Part shown: positions 51,145 through 59,888 of the stretch, piece by piece
How the letters are laid out: each line of letters begins with the position of its first letter
Position numbering within the stretch: the first letter of the stretch is position 1
NCBI RefSeq assembly: GCF_024124905.1
Contig: NZ_JAMXST010000001.1
Coordinates: forward strand, 310,001 to 374,000
Direction of reading: 5' to 3'
Length of the DNA: 64,000 nt
From: Cellulosimicrobium cellulans
GTDB taxonomy: Bacteria; Actinomycetota; Actinomycetes; Actinomycetales; Cellulomonadaceae
Position numbers and translations under genes: made by a program
The notes under the pieces: model-generated
The model's database searches: none
What the model was told of the DNA's origin: nothing
Seen by the model: only the letters and a program-made list of their open reading frames with translations

Positions 51145-52641
51145 GACGATCAGCGTGTTGATCGACTGCGCCAACATGACGGCGGCGGTGAGCCCGTCCC
51201 GGAGCTCAAGGTCGGCGATCATGAGTCCGGGTTCGTCCGCGGCTAGTGCGGCCAGCGTGGCGCCGTTCGGGGCGAGTACCTGGCTGGTGCCGGTGGTGGA
51301 GAGGTTGACGACGCTGCGGCCGGTCTCGATGGCGCGCATGCGCGCGAACGCAAGCTGTTGCAGGTTTTCATCGGTGTCGCGAAAGTCGGCGTTGTTCGTC
51401 TGGAACATGAGCACCTGGGCACCGCTGTGCGCGCCTTCGTGAATGACGTCATCGAAGGCCACGTCGAAGCAGATCGCCAGTCCCACCTCTACGCCGTCGA
51501 CCTCGATGGCGGGTGTGTCGACGCCGGCGGCGTACTCGCGTTCTAGGAGGTCTACCAGGCTGGGCACGAGCGCGCCGTAGAACCACCGGTCGGGCACGTA
51601 CTCGCCGAAGGGGACGGGATGGCGTTTGGCGTGCGCGGCCGTCGGCCCGTTCGAGGTCCAGAGGAAGGAAGTGTTGTAGACGAGGTGGCCGTCTGCCGCG
51701 GCGGCGTTGAGCAGGATCGGGGCGTCGTATCGGGCGGCTGCATCGTCGAGCGCGTGAGCGGTGGCCTCGTCGGCGAGGGGATCACTGTCGACGCCGCCCT
51801 CGGGCCAGAGCACGATGTCGACCTGTTCGTCTTCGAGAGGGGCGGAAGCGGCGAGCTGAGATTCCAGGACCGCGCCCGGTTCGTGCTCATCGACGTACGC
51901 GGCGGGGCCGTTGCCCTGCACAGCGCCCACCCGGATGGTGCCCGCGTGACTGGTCGGGAACTGCGGCACCAGGACCATCACCGCTGCGAGACCGAGCACG
52001 GGGATCGACGCCGCCCACGAGGCGAGAGGTGTTCTCGGGTGCTCGGTGGCGTTACCGCGTGCCGATTGCGCGCGCACGATCCAACGGACTGCTTCGATCG
52101 CGGCGGCGCACACGGCGACCATCAGGAAGCCCAGGCCGGAGACGCCGACCCATGACGCGACCGGAGCGATCGGGCTTTCCGATTGGCTCATCGCCACCCG
52201 TCCCCACGGGAATCCGCCGTAGGGCCAGGAGCCCATGATGAGTTCGCGGATCGTCCAGGCTCCCGCTACCAGCAGCGGCAGCGCCAGCAGCCGCATCGCG
52301 AAGGCGTTGCGCCGGCGCGGCAGCCATCGGTAGGCGAGGGCGATCGGCACCGTCAGCACAGCCGTGTAGATCGTCAGCGCGCCAGCCAGGGCCACCCACG
52401 GGACCCAGCTCAGCGGATGCTCCCCGAGAAACTGCGCCGACCAGGACACGTGAGGAAACCAGAACGCTGCGCCGAAGACTGTCCCGACCAGCAGCGCCCC
52501 CCAGGACCGTCGCCCGATGAGAGTGACCAGGGACAACGTCACCGAGACGAACGCCAGCGGCCACCACCCGAGTGCGGGGAACGCCGCATCCATCGCGAGC
52601 CCGGCCACGCCGGCGACTGGCATCGCGGCCCATAGCGGCAA
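50995..52641 (-). CDS. lnt: Apolipoprotein N-acyltransferase (Lnt)
   Basis: 548 residues. The N-terminal half has about six to seven membrane helices (GWWPLAFVSVTLSLVTLIG; WSWPYGGFPWGRVAMSQ region). The C-terminal half is a nitrilase domain with the catalytic triad Glu in IVLWPEGGVDSD (about 280), Lys in HAKRHPVPFGEYVPD (about 339) and Cys in GLAICFDVAFDD (about 390). It N-acylates the diacylglyceryl-Cys of lipoproteins at the membrane. It starts at TTG (52641) or the ATG six codons later. Last gene of the sulfur operon, 78 bp after thioredoxin. The C-terminal 50 residues run antisense to the methyltransferase 3' end and are atypical. Confidence 0.88.
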   Translation of the reverse strand: MPLWAAMPVAGVAGLAMDAAFPALGWWPLAFVSVTLSLVTLIGRRSWGALLVGTVFGAAFWFPHVSWSAQFLGEHPLSWVPWVALAGALTIYTAVLTVPIALAYRWLPRRRNAFAMRLLALPLLVAGAWTIRELIMGSWPYGGFPWGRVAMSQSESPIAPVASWVGVSGLGFLMVAVCAAAIEAVRWIVRAQSARGNATEHPRTPLASWAASIPVLGLAAVMVLVPQFPTSHAGTIRVGAVQGNGPAAYVDEHEPGAVLESQLAASAPLEDEQVDIVLWPEGGVDSDPLADEATAHALDDAAARYDAPILLNAAAADGHLVYNTSFLWTSNGPTAAHAKRHPVPFGEYVPDRWFYGALVPSLVDLLEREYAAGVDTPAIEVDGVEVGLAICFDVAFDDVIHEGAHSGAQVLMFQTNNADFRDTDENLQQLAFARMRAIETGRSVVNLSTTGTSQVLAPNGATLAALAADEPGLMIADLELRDGLTAAVMLAQSINTLIVSGTLAGFLVLAFLLLRDRASSRHHRVLDSSQRSSIGLHECADAHRRERL

Positions 52642-52719
52642 GGGCGCAGTCTCGGACGCCCGCGTCCGCGTGTCGGCCGATGTCTCGACTCTGAGCCCGG
52701 AAATGATGCGCTCCCTGTT

Positions 52720-53085
52720 CTAGCGAGGGTCGGACGCCTGCATTTGCGCGCGCACGTGGTCCATGTCGAGGTCGCGGATTTTGCCGATCAGGTCGTGGAG
52801 CGCTTTGGCCGGGAGCGCTCCGGGCTGGGAGTAGACCAGGACGCCGTCTTTGAAGCCCATCAGCGTGGGGATGGAGGTGATCTGTGCGGCGGCGGCCAGG
52901 GATGCCTGGGCCTCGGTGTCGACCTTGGCGAACAGGATGTCGGGATGCTCGGTGGACGCGGCCTCGAAGACGGGGGCGAAGCTGCGGCATGGTCCGCACC
53001 AGGCGGCCCAGAAGTCGACCAGCACGATGGGATGGTCGGTGATGGCGGCTGAGAATGCGTCTTCGGTGAGGTCGATGGTTGTCAT
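52720..53085 (-). CDS. Thioredoxin
   Basis: 121 residues. FWAAWCGPCRSFAPVFE carries the WCGPC active site near residue 30, and ITSIPTLMGFKDG the cis-Pro loop. A C-terminal helical extension (IRDLDMDHVRAQMQ) goes slightly beyond the usual 105-110 residues. In this operon of rhodanese-type proteins it may reduce protein persulfides or regenerate rhodanese Cys, an inference from the neighbours. Confidence 0.93.
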   Translation of the reverse strand: MTTIDLTEDAFSAAITDHPIVLVDFWAAWCGPCRSFAPVFEAASTEHPDILFAKVDTEAQASLAAAAQITSIPTLMGFKDGVLVYSQPGALPAKALHDLIGKIRDLDMDHVRAQMQASDPR

Positions 53086-53139
53086 GAGGGTGGGGCTCCG
53101 GAGTCTGGTCGGCGACGGTGTGTTGTGAGGTGAAGTGGT

Positions 53140-54033
53140 TCAGCCCGGGGTCGGCCGGGCTAGGCCGAAGGGACAGTTGAGAGCGGTCAGCCGGCAGACG
53201 AGGACGAGGACCACCGTGATGAGTCCGAGGCCTCCGGCGGCGATCGCCCAGGCCGGCGGCAGCTCGATCACGAGCACGAGCGTTCCGGTGAGCAGGACGA
53301 AGACGCCGAAGACCTTCTGGAGGGCGTCGGCTGGTATGCGTCCTGACAGGCGCGCACCGAGGAGCGCTCCGAGCACGGCCATCGCAGTGACCGCGGCCAC
53401 CAGGGGCCAGTCGAGGGTCACCGTGGTCAGGTAGCCGGCGAGTCCGGCGAAGGACTTCATCGCGATCACCAGCAGTGAGGTGCCCACGGCCACCGGCATG
53501 CTGAGGCCGCCCAGCAGCACGAGGGCGGGGACGACGAGGAAGCCGCCGCCGGCGCCGACGATCCCGGTGATGAGGCCGACGACGATGCCTTCGAGCATGG
53601 TCCGCAGCATCGGCAGCGAGTGGGCGCGCTCGGTCCCGGCATCGGCCGTGGGTTGGTCGGTGTCGCGCCTGGGCTTTCTGGTGACCATCGCGATCGCGGT
53701 GGCGATCATCATGATCGCGAAGGCCACCATCAGCACGGCACCGGGGAGCTGGCCTCCGATGAGTCCTCCGGCGAAGGCGCCCACCATGCCAGCGGCTCCG
53801 AAGATGAGCCCGGTGCGCCATCGGACTCGACGGTGCCGGGCGTGCACGACGAGGCTGGACAGCGAGGTCACGCCGACGATCAGCAGCGAGGCCGCGATGG
53901 CCTCTTTCGGGGGCATGCCCGCGATGTAGGTGAGCAGCGGGACGGTCAGGATCGACCCGCCACCGCCGAGCGTCCCTAGCGCGAGCCCGACGCTCACGGC
54001 GAGCACGAGGGTGAGGATCAGGGTGCCGCTCAC
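53140..54033 (-). CDS. TauE/SafE-family sulfite/sulfonate exporter
   Basis: 297 residues, about eight membrane helices in two repeats. Each repeat begins with the family glycine motif: LGTLGGGGSILTVPLL near residue 18, and ITGIVGAGGGFLVVPALVLLGG in the second half. Cytosolic loop RKPRRDTDQPTADAGTE separates them. TauE proteins in cst-type operons export sulfite or thiosulfate formed during sulfide oxidation. GTG start; the 121-bp gap to the rhodanese gene upstream shows no gene. Confidence 0.9.
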   Translation of the reverse strand: MSGTLILTLVLAVSVGLALGTLGGGGSILTVPLLTYIAGMPPKEAIAASLLIVGVTSLSSLVVHARHRRVRWRTGLIFGAAGMVGAFAGGLIGGQLPGAVLMVAFAIMMIATAIAMVTRKPRRDTDQPTADAGTERAHSLPMLRTMLEGIVVGLITGIVGAGGGFLVVPALVLLGGLSMPVAVGTSLLVIAMKSFAGLAGYLTTVTLDWPLVAAVTAMAVLGALLGARLSGRIPADALQKVFGVFVLLTGTLVLVIELPPAWAIAAGGLGLITVVLVLVCRLTALNCPFGLARPTPG

Positions 54034-54154
54034 TCGTGCTCACCGGGCATCGTGGTTGGTGCTGCGGGTCGTGACGCCGACCGTGCCGATGCCGGTCCAA
54101 GATGCGGGGTCGTTGCGGTTGAACGCCGTCGGAACGTCGGAGCACGCCAGGGCA

Positions 54155-54754
54155 TCACAGTTCCTGGGTCGCGACCGGGATGGATGCGATCGCGCTCCGT
54201 GCGGTGGGGCTGGCCGTGACCTTGTTCCAGGGCATGCGGGAGAGGATGCGGCCCATCAGGCAGGAGCCGGTGAGCGCCGCGACGACGAGCCCGGCGCTGA
54301 GCGCGAACGCGATGAATCGGGACTCCGGCCACAGGAACTCGGCCACGAGCAGGCTCACCAGGACGATCAGCCCGGCCGTGAACCGCACCTGGCGCTCGAT
54401 GTCCCAGCGAGCTGCGCCGCGGACCACCTGGCCGCCAGCGGCCTCGAAGGCGGGCACGCCGCCGGTGAGCACGTTGGCCGTCCGCACGCCGGCGGCAGCG
54501 AGATGCTGCTGGGCCTGGGTGGCGCGGTTGCCGGACTGGCACACCAGCACCGCGCGGTGCCCGAGCCGCTCTGCCAGCTCCGAGGCATGTTCGGTCAGCA
54601 GCGGCAGCGGGACGTTGTACGAGCCGTGGATATGGAGGGTCTCGAACTCGGCCGGGGACCGCACGTCGATGATCGTGAGGTCGTCGTGAAGCTGACGCCA
54701 CTGGGCGAGCTCCTCGGCGGTGATCGTTCGGAGTTCAGCGGAGGGATTGGTCAT
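54155..54754 (-). CDS. Rhodanese domain protein with C-terminal membrane pair (YgaP-like)
   Basis: 199 residues. The rhodanese domain spans residues about 8-110 with active-site Cys in LVCQSGNRATQA (loop C-Q-S-G-N-R), preceded by IIDVRSPAEFETLHIHGS. The rest is a DUF2892-like membrane region with two helices (FTAGLIVLVSLLVAEFLW; FIAFALSAGLVVAALTGSC). E. coli YgaP has the same architecture. It moves sulfane sulfur at the membrane. Second gene of the operon, 100 bp after the MBL-rhodanese gene. Confidence 0.9.
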   Translation of the reverse strand: MTNPSAELRTITAEELAQWRQLHDDLTIIDVRSPAEFETLHIHGSYNVPLPLLTEHASELAERLGHRAVLVCQSGNRATQAQQHLAAAGVRTANVLTGGVPAFEAAGGQVVRGAARWDIERQVRFTAGLIVLVSLLVAEFLWPESRFIAFALSAGLVVAALTGSCLMGRILSRMPWNKVTASPTARSAIASIPVATQEL

Positions 54755-54854
54755 GGGGTGGTTCCTCGTCAGGTCTGGCCGCGGGCAGCGGAGATGCGAA
54801 CGGAAGGGGCTGGGGCCGACCGCACGTCGGAGGATGCGAGCGGTCTGCTGTGCG

Positions 54855-56264
54855 TCAGGCCAGCGCGGTCTCGCTGGTGGTCTCCTGCCATGCGCGCCAG
54901 GCGTTGTAGCTGCCGTCGAGTTCTACGACGTCGTGCCCGGCGCGTCGTAGGGCGCTGGCGGCGACGGTGTTCCGCATCCCGGACTGGCAGTAGGTCACGA
55001 TCGTGCCGGAGCACGGCAGCTCGTCTTGGTGCCAGAGCACGCGCGCGGCGCTGAGCTGTGTGGCGCCGGGGATGTGCCCGGCGGCGTACTCGCCGCGCTG
55101 GCGCACGTCCAGCAGCAGCGCGGCATCGAAACCTGCCAGCTCGGCCGGCTCGATGAGGGGCGGGACGAACCGGGGAAGCCCGTCGATGGTGGTGACGTAG
55201 CCGGCGGTCTGGTCGATGCCGACCCGCAGCAGCCGATCCGCGATCGCCTGGGCGGCGGTCTGGTCCTCGGCCAGCAGCACCAGCGGACGCGAGTCGGCCT
55301 CGGGATCGTAGGCCCAGGCGGCATAGGTGGCGGTCTTGGAGCCGTCGGGGATGTTGAGCGAGCCGGCAACGGTGCCCTGATGGGCCTGCGCCGGCGGGCG
55401 GGTGTCGACGAAGGTGATCTCGTCGGCCTCCAGCCGCCGCGCCACCTCCGCTACGGCCAGCTCTGGCACCGGGCCGCGCTCGCCCAGCACGGCGGGACCC
55501 TCGCGGTTCTGCTTCTTCATCCTCGCGAAGTAGGCGTGCGCGTCGGGCTGCCCGTCGAGCAGCTCCTCGATGAACCCCTGCTCGTCCTCGGCAGCCAGGT
55601 GGCGACTCCACCACGCGTGGGCGCGCTCGTAGCCGACCGTGGTCGAGGGCAGCGCTCCGAGCGCCTTGCCGCACGCACTGCCGGAGCCGTGCCCCGGGTG
55701 GACCTGGACATGATCCGGCAAGGTCAGGAACACCTCACGCAAGCTGCTGAACAGTTGCCGCGCGCCCTCGAAGCGCGTGTCGACCCCACCCGCGGCCTCG
55801 TCCAGCAGGTCGGGGCGGCCCAGGTCCCCGGCGAACACGAAGTCGCCGGAGATGAGGTAGCCGGGCTCGCTGGCGAAGGCACCATCGGTGACCAGGAACA
55901 CCAGGTGCTCAGGAGTGTGACCAGGCGTGTGCCGGGCCTGGATCGTGATGTTGCCGATCGTGATCGTGTCGCCGTCGTACAGACGCCGGGCGTCGAAACC
56001 GTACTGCCAGTCCGCGCCGCCCTCGCCGGAGACGTAGACCTCGGCGCCGACCGCCGCAGCCAGCTCGCGCGTCCCGGACAGGTAGTCAGCGTGGATGTGG
56101 GTCTCGGTCACTGCGACGATCCGCATGCCGTGCTTGGCCGCGAGCGCCAGGTAGTCCGCGATGTCGCGGCGCGCGTCGATCACCACCGCCTCGCCCTTGG
56201 TCTGGCAGCCGATGAAGTACCCGGCCTGCGCCAGGTCCTCGTCGTAGATGCGTTCGAGGAGCAC
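54855..56264 (-). CDS. MBL-fold persulfide dioxygenase-rhodanese fusion (CstB/BlH type)
   Basis: 469 residues. Residues 1-235 are a metallo-beta-lactamase fold with the persulfide-dioxygenase metal motif THIHADYLSG, RHTPGHTPEHLVFL, SGDFVFAGDLGRPDLL and VHPGHGSGSACG. Two rhodanese modules follow: about 265-350, lacking an obvious active Cys (FVDTRPPAQAHQG ... VVLLAEDQTAAQ), and about 365-460 with Cys in VTYCQSGMRNTVA. This is the CstB-like layout that oxidises persulfide to sulfite and joins it to thiosulfate. First gene of the operon; two CstR-type palindromes lie 27-70 bp upstream of its ATG. Confidence 0.9.
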   Translation of the reverse strand: MLLERIYDEDLAQAGYFIGCQTKGEAVVIDARRDIADYLALAAKHGMRIVAVTETHIHADYLSGTRELAAAVGAEVYVSGEGGADWQYGFDARRLYDGDTITIGNITIQARHTPGHTPEHLVFLVTDGAFASEPGYLISGDFVFAGDLGRPDLLDEAAGGVDTRFEGARQLFSSLREVFLTLPDHVQVHPGHGSGSACGKALGALPSTTVGYERAHAWWSRHLAAEDEQGFIEELLDGQPDAHAYFARMKKQNREGPAVLGERGPVPELAVAEVARRLEADEITFVDTRPPAQAHQGTVAGSLNIPDGSKTATYAAWAYDPEADSRPLVLLAEDQTAAQAIADRLLRVGIDQTAGYVTTIDGLPRFVPPLIEPAELAGFDAALLLDVRQRGEYAAGHIPGATQLSAARVLWHQDELPCSGTIVTYCQSGMRNTVAASALRRAGHDVVELDGSYNAWRAWQETTSETALA

Positions 56265-56290
56265 TGTTCATCCTTCCGTCGATGTCATCG

Positions 56291-56306
56291 ATACCCTGGG
56301 GGGTAT
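56291..56306. promoter_or_regulatory. CsoR/CstR-type operator 1
   Basis: ATACCCTGGGGGGTAT, an inverted repeat ATACCC/GGGTAT with a 4-bp centre, 27 bp upstream of the MBL-rhodanese ATG. It matches the G/C-tract-flanked-by-AT design of CsoR-family operators. Confidence 0.8.
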
Positions 56307-56318
56307 TTTTACCGTCTC

Positions 56319-56334
56319 ATACCCCCTGGGGTAT
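56319..56334. promoter_or_regulatory. CsoR/CstR-type operator 2
   Basis: ATACCCCCTGGGGTAT, inverted repeat ATACCCC/GGGGTAT, centred 28 bp from operator 1. Paired operators are characteristic of cst-type promoters. It abuts the end of the PQQ-like lipoprotein gene. Confidence 0.8.
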
Positions 56335-56335
56335 T

Positions 56336-57580
56336 TCAAGTCGAGTCTGCCACCCGAGCGCCCACGATCGACATGCCCGCGTGGCTGGACGTCGGGAAGG
56401 ACTCGTTCAGAGGGGACTCAGCGATCGTCGCCACCAGGTGCCGTCGTTCCTGGAGGAGGAGTGCAGCGCCGTTGATGGTGATGTGGGTGGGCACGATGAT
56501 CGGTCCTTGGCCGTCGGGTTCGTAGGCTTGGGCGACATCGCCGGTGAGGACGTTGTGGACCCGGATCGCCCCGTCCTCTCGCAGGTAGAGGAAGACGCCG
56601 CCGATCGCGGCGATGGTGGTCTCGGCGGCAACAGGCAGGGACCACAGCGGTCGGTCGTCGGCGTCGTAGCCGTGCAGGCCGGTGTCGTCCAGGGTGACGA
56701 GGGTCCCCGTGGTGGGGTCTACGGCGGCGTCGCGGGCGGTGCTGCTCACGATGCTGCCCTGATCCAGGTTGAGGAGCGCGCCGGTGGTCTCGGAGGTGGC
56801 GATGAGCGCGAGCCCGTCTCCCGGTTCAGGGCGCAGGGACGCGCTGATGGACGCCGCTGTCCAGCCGTGCTCGGCGAGGGGGATGCGCCAGAGCTCGTGA
56901 TCGTCGGCCGTGTCGCGCGCGATCAGAGCGTCCTCGTGGGTGAGCAGCACGATGCCGTGGTACTCGCCGATGATGCGGATACCTTCAGGGCTCGACTCGT
57001 CGGCCGCGACGTCTCCGGTGGTGGGATCGAGCGCGACGCGTGGGCCGGTCTCGCCCATGAAGCCATCGGGAGGTGCGGCGAAGACCAGGCCGGGGCCTTG
57101 GTAGGGGCCGGGCACCTCGACCGGACCCCAGACCTGTTCCCCGGTCGTCAGGTCGTAGGCGGTGGCAGTCGTCGCGGCCAGGGCATCGGCCGTGATCTGG
57201 AGGTCGCCCAGGATCGCGAGGGCTCGGCCGTGCGCGTCGGTGGTCACGACGAACCCGGTGCAGCTCGCTGGACGTTGCGCGGCCCACAGCACGTCCCCGT
57301 AGACGTCCACGGCGGTGAACTCCAGCACACCGTCGCGTTCACCGGCGGCCAGGTACACCCCGTCCGCGTACTGAGGAGTGATGTCCCACCCGGGGTCCAC
57401 GACCTCCAGCTCCTCGAACGGCGTCGGCAGCTGCAAGCCCGAGGTGTCCACCACGGGTAGCGACCCATCGACCGGGTAGGGGTCTCTTACGGGCTCGGGC
57501 TCGGATGCCCCGCAGCCGGTCACCAGCAGCGCGGCCACGGCGGCGAGGGCAAGGCTGGAGCGTCCCCGGCGCGGCGTCAT
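56336..57580 (-). CDS. Secreted PQQ-like beta-propeller lipoprotein
   Basis: 414 residues. Signal peptide with lipobox LLVTGC (Cys23), a short linker, then repeating beta-propeller blades of PQQ/WD type: DVYGDVLWAAQRP, DLTTGEQVWGPVEV, DTADDHELWRIPL, DADDRPLWSLPV, VLTGDVAQAYEPD. No quinone-binding residues are obvious, so it is likely a structural or binding propeller at the outer membrane face. The ATG overlaps the stop of the CcdA-like gene (ATGA). Third gene of the DsbA-CcdA unit. Confidence 0.82.
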   Translation of the reverse strand: MTPRRGRSSLALAAVAALLVTGCGASEPEPVRDPYPVDGSLPVVDTSGLQLPTPFEELEVVDPGWDITPQYADGVYLAAGERDGVLEFTAVDVYGDVLWAAQRPASCTGFVVTTDAHGRALAILGDLQITADALAATTATAYDLTTGEQVWGPVEVPGPYQGPGLVFAAPPDGFMGETGPRVALDPTTGDVAADESSPEGIRIIGEYHGIVLLTHEDALIARDTADDHELWRIPLAEHGWTAASISASLRPEPGDGLALIATSETTGALLNLDQGSIVSSTARDAAVDPTTGTLVTLDDTGLHGYDADDRPLWSLPVAAETTIAAIGGVFLYLREDGAIRVHNVLTGDVAQAYEPDGQGPIIVPTHITINGAALLLQERRHLVATIAESPLNESFPTSSHAGMSIVGARVADST

Positions 57581-58446
57581 GACTGTTCCGCGCGGTGCTC
57601 GCCCGCCTGGGCGTCAGCGCGAGCGTGGGTACGGCGGCGTCTGGCCCAGAGCACGAGCACGATCCCGGCGATGAGGACGACGGCGAGGATGTCCAGGATC
57701 GGGTTCGCCAGGATCGCGGTGTTCTCCTGGAGCCAGGCCTGGGCGTCGAGCGGAACCAGTTCGGGAGCCCCGACCAGGCCGTTGGTGGTCCAGAACAGCA
57801 CCCCGACGCCCACGATCAGCAGCCCGGTGACCACCGAGGTGGTGTGCAGCTCCCGGCCCAGCACGGTGAACGATCGCCCGCGCAGGAACCGGCGTCCACG
57901 GGCGCCCAGGCGCTGCCAGAGCGCGGCGATCAGCAGCAGCGGCAGCACCATGCCCGCGCCGTACACGGCGAGCATGACGCCGGCGGCGAGGGTGTCGCCG
58001 CGGGCGGCGGCCAGGGTGAGCACGGCGCCCAGGATCGGGCCGGCGCAGAATCCCGCGATGCCGCTGGCAGCGCCCAGCAGCACCGTCTTGACGAGTCCGG
58101 TCTTGGACGCCGCTTGCGCGTGCAGGTCTGCCCCGGCCGGTAGCAGCCGGGCAGGGTCGAACCCGAACCCGAGCGCCTGCGCCGCGCCGAGGACGACCAG
58201 GACCAGCGAGGCGACGAGCACGATCGCCTGCCGGTGAGTCACGAACAGCGTCCCCAGGGCGCCGGCTCCGACCCCCACGGGGACCAGGACGGTCAGCAGG
58301 CCGACGTAGAACACGGCTCCGTGCAGCAGCAGCCGGGGCCCGCTGCCGATCGTGGAGGCGAAGAACGCCGGCATCAGCAACGCCGCGCACGGGCTCAGCA
58401 GCGCGAGCGTGCCGCCGGCGAACGCGGCGAGCAGTCCGATGTCCAC
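57577..58446 (-). CDS. CcdA/DsbD-like cytochrome c biogenesis membrane protein
   Basis: 289 residues with six core helices plus a C-terminal one. The paired Cys of CcdA are in LALLSPCAALLMPAFF (helix 1) and GIAGFCAGPILGAVL (helix 4). It carries electrons across the membrane from cytosolic thioredoxin to extracytoplasmic thiol proteins; the DsbA-like protein encoded just upstream is the natural partner. Only six bases separate the two genes. A basic, His-containing tail ends the protein. Confidence 0.9.
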   Translation of the reverse strand: MDIGLLAAFAGGTLALLSPCAALLMPAFFASTIGSGPRLLLHGAVFYVGLLTVLVPVGVGAGALGTLFVTHRQAIVLVASLVLVVLGAAQALGFGFDPARLLPAGADLHAQAASKTGLVKTVLLGAASGIAGFCAGPILGAVLTLAAARGDTLAAGVMLAVYGAGMVLPLLLIAALWQRLGARGRRFLRGRSFTVLGRELHTTSVVTGLLIVGVGVLFWTTNGLVGAPELVPLDAQAWLQENTAILANPILDILAVVLIAGIVLVLWARRRRTHARADAQAGEHRAEQS

Positions 58447-58452
58447 GCCGCC

Positions 58453-59205
58453 TCACTCCGCCGCGTCGAGCGCGCTCTGGAACGCTTCCTGGAACACCTC
58501 GGTGGGCTGCGCCCCGACGATCGGCTGTCCGCCCAGGATGAAGATCGGGGTGGAGGTGGCGCCGAGGTCGAACCCGAACTGCTGGTTGGCGGCGATCACC
58601 TGCGCCGTCTCCTCCGAGCCCAGGTCGGCGGCGAACTGCTCGGTGTCCAAACCGAGTTCGCCCGCCAAGGCGACGAGGGCTTCCTCGCTCAGCTCGCTCT
58701 CGGACCTGCGCTCCCCGTCCTCGAACAGGGCGTCGTGGTACTCCCAGAGCGCCCCCTGGAGGGCGGCGGCGTACGAGGCCCGCGCTGCGCGCTCGGACGC
58801 GGGACCGAACACGTTGATGTCGCGCCACTCGATCCGCAGATCCCCGGCGTCGACGTGCTCCATCATCGACGGCAGTGTCTGCTCGCTCCACCGCGCGCAG
58901 AACGGGCACTGATAGTCCGAGAACACCACCAGCACCACCGGCGCATCCACGGGCCCGGCCGCGAGCAGGTCCGCCTCGTCCCTGGTCTCGGCCGCAGACA
59001 GGTCCGGTTGCTCGGGGTTCTGCACCTCCGTCGGCGCGCCGCTATCCGACGGCGAGCCCCCCTCCTCGGCCGTCGTGCCACTCCAGTTCACCGCCACGAT
59101 CACGGCGATCAGGACAGCAGCCAGGGTCAACACGGCGACCGGCACGATTTGTGACGACCTCGAACGGTTCGACGGTTTCGGGCGGTTCGTGGTCTCGGTG
59201 GGCAT
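58453..59205 (-). CDS. DsbA-family thiol:disulfide protein, membrane-anchored
   Basis: 250 residues. One N-terminal membrane helix (IVPVAVLTLAAVLIAVIVAV) anchors it outside; an acidic linker precedes the thioredoxin fold. The active site is VVFSDYQCPFCARW (C-P-F-C) near residue 100, with helical insert FGPASERAARASYAAALQG and cis-Pro loop GATSTPIFILGG. It acts with the CcdA-like protein in disulfide exchange. Promoter region shared with the divergent membrane-protein/BlaI/M56 operon. Confidence 0.92.
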   Translation of the reverse strand: MPTETTNRPKPSNRSRSSQIVPVAVLTLAAVLIAVIVAVNWSGTTAEEGGSPSDSGAPTEVQNPEQPDLSAAETRDEADLLAAGPVDAPVVLVVFSDYQCPFCARWSEQTLPSMMEHVDAGDLRIEWRDINVFGPASERAARASYAAALQGALWEYHDALFEDGERRSESELSEEALVALAGELGLDTEQFAADLGSEETAQVIAANQQFGFDLGATSTPIFILGGQPIVGAQPTEVFQEAFQSALDAAE

Positions 59206-59242
59206 AGGGATTCTCCTGTCACTGTCGCGGGCACCGACCTCT

Positions 59243-59277
59243 ACTATCTCAGATAGTCGACTATGCGTGGTAGTCGA
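59243..59277. promoter_or_regulatory. Two dyads, candidate BlaI/CopY-family operators
   Basis: ACTATCT-C-AGATAGT (59243-59257) and TCGACTA-N7-TAGTCGA (59257-59277) lie between divergent genes starting at 59205 and 59298. Both carry the ACTA/TAGT half-sites typical of BlaI-type operators, and a BlaI-family gene lies in the rightward operon. The repressor could control both directions. Confidence 0.65.
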
Positions 59278-59297
59278 GTCGTGTCAGAATGGGTTCC

Positions 59298-59888
59298 ATG
59301 ACCTCTCCCACGACTCGATCCCGCCAGGGCATCGGCGAAAGCTTCCGGTTGGCGGTCCAGGCGCTTCGAGGGTGGACGGGCAGGCAGGTGCTGGCCGCGA
59401 TCGCTGCCTCGGCGGTCGTCGCGGTGGTGATCGGGGTGGCGACGGTGCTGATCCCCAACCCGCTGTTCGGTCGAGACATCCCGCCGGTGTGGTGGAACTA
59501 TCCGGTGTGGCTGGTCACCTCGGTGCTGTCGGGCATGCTGGTCGCTACGTATATCCGCCCGTACCGCGCCGCCGCGGACGAGCAGCAGGCGAATGCGGTC
59601 AGCGAGGACGGCGCCGCCACCGACGCGGCCGATGAGGCGCAGGCTCGGCGCAGCAGCCGGATGGGAATGGCCGGCGGCATCCTGGCGTGGTTCGCGGTGG
59701 GGTGCCCGGTGTGCAACAAGCTGGCGCTGCTGGCGCTGGGGTACTCGGGAGCGATCACCTGGTTCACCCCCGTGCAGCCGTTCCTCGCGCTCGGCGCGCT
59801 GATCCTGACCGGCGTCGCACTGGTGTGGCGACTACGCGGGCAGGTCGCTTGCCCGGTCCGCCCCGAGCCGGTGGCGGCTGTGCGATGA
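59298..59888 (+). CDS. Membrane protein with Cys-x-x-Cys, first gene of BlaI/M56 operon
   Basis: 196 residues from the preferred ATG (an ATG three codons earlier is possible). Four hydrophobic segments: VLAAIAASAVVAVVIGVATVL, WWNYPVWLVTSVLSGMLVATY, GILAWFAVGCPVCNKLALLALG and PFLALGALILTGVALVW. The CPVC in the third helix suggests a membrane thiol or metal site, in keeping with the DsbA/CcdA genes opposite. No named family. The ATG of the BlaI gene overlaps its TGA. Confidence 0.75.
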   Translation: MTSPTTRSRQGIGESFRLAVQALRGWTGRQVLAAIAASAVVAVVIGVATVLIPNPLFGRDIPPVWWNYPVWLVTSVLSGMLVATYIRPYRAAADEQQANAVSEDGAATDAADEAQARRSSRMGMAGGILAWFAVGCPVCNKLALLALGYSGAITWFTPVQPFLALGALILTGVALVWRLRGQVACPVRPEPVAAVR

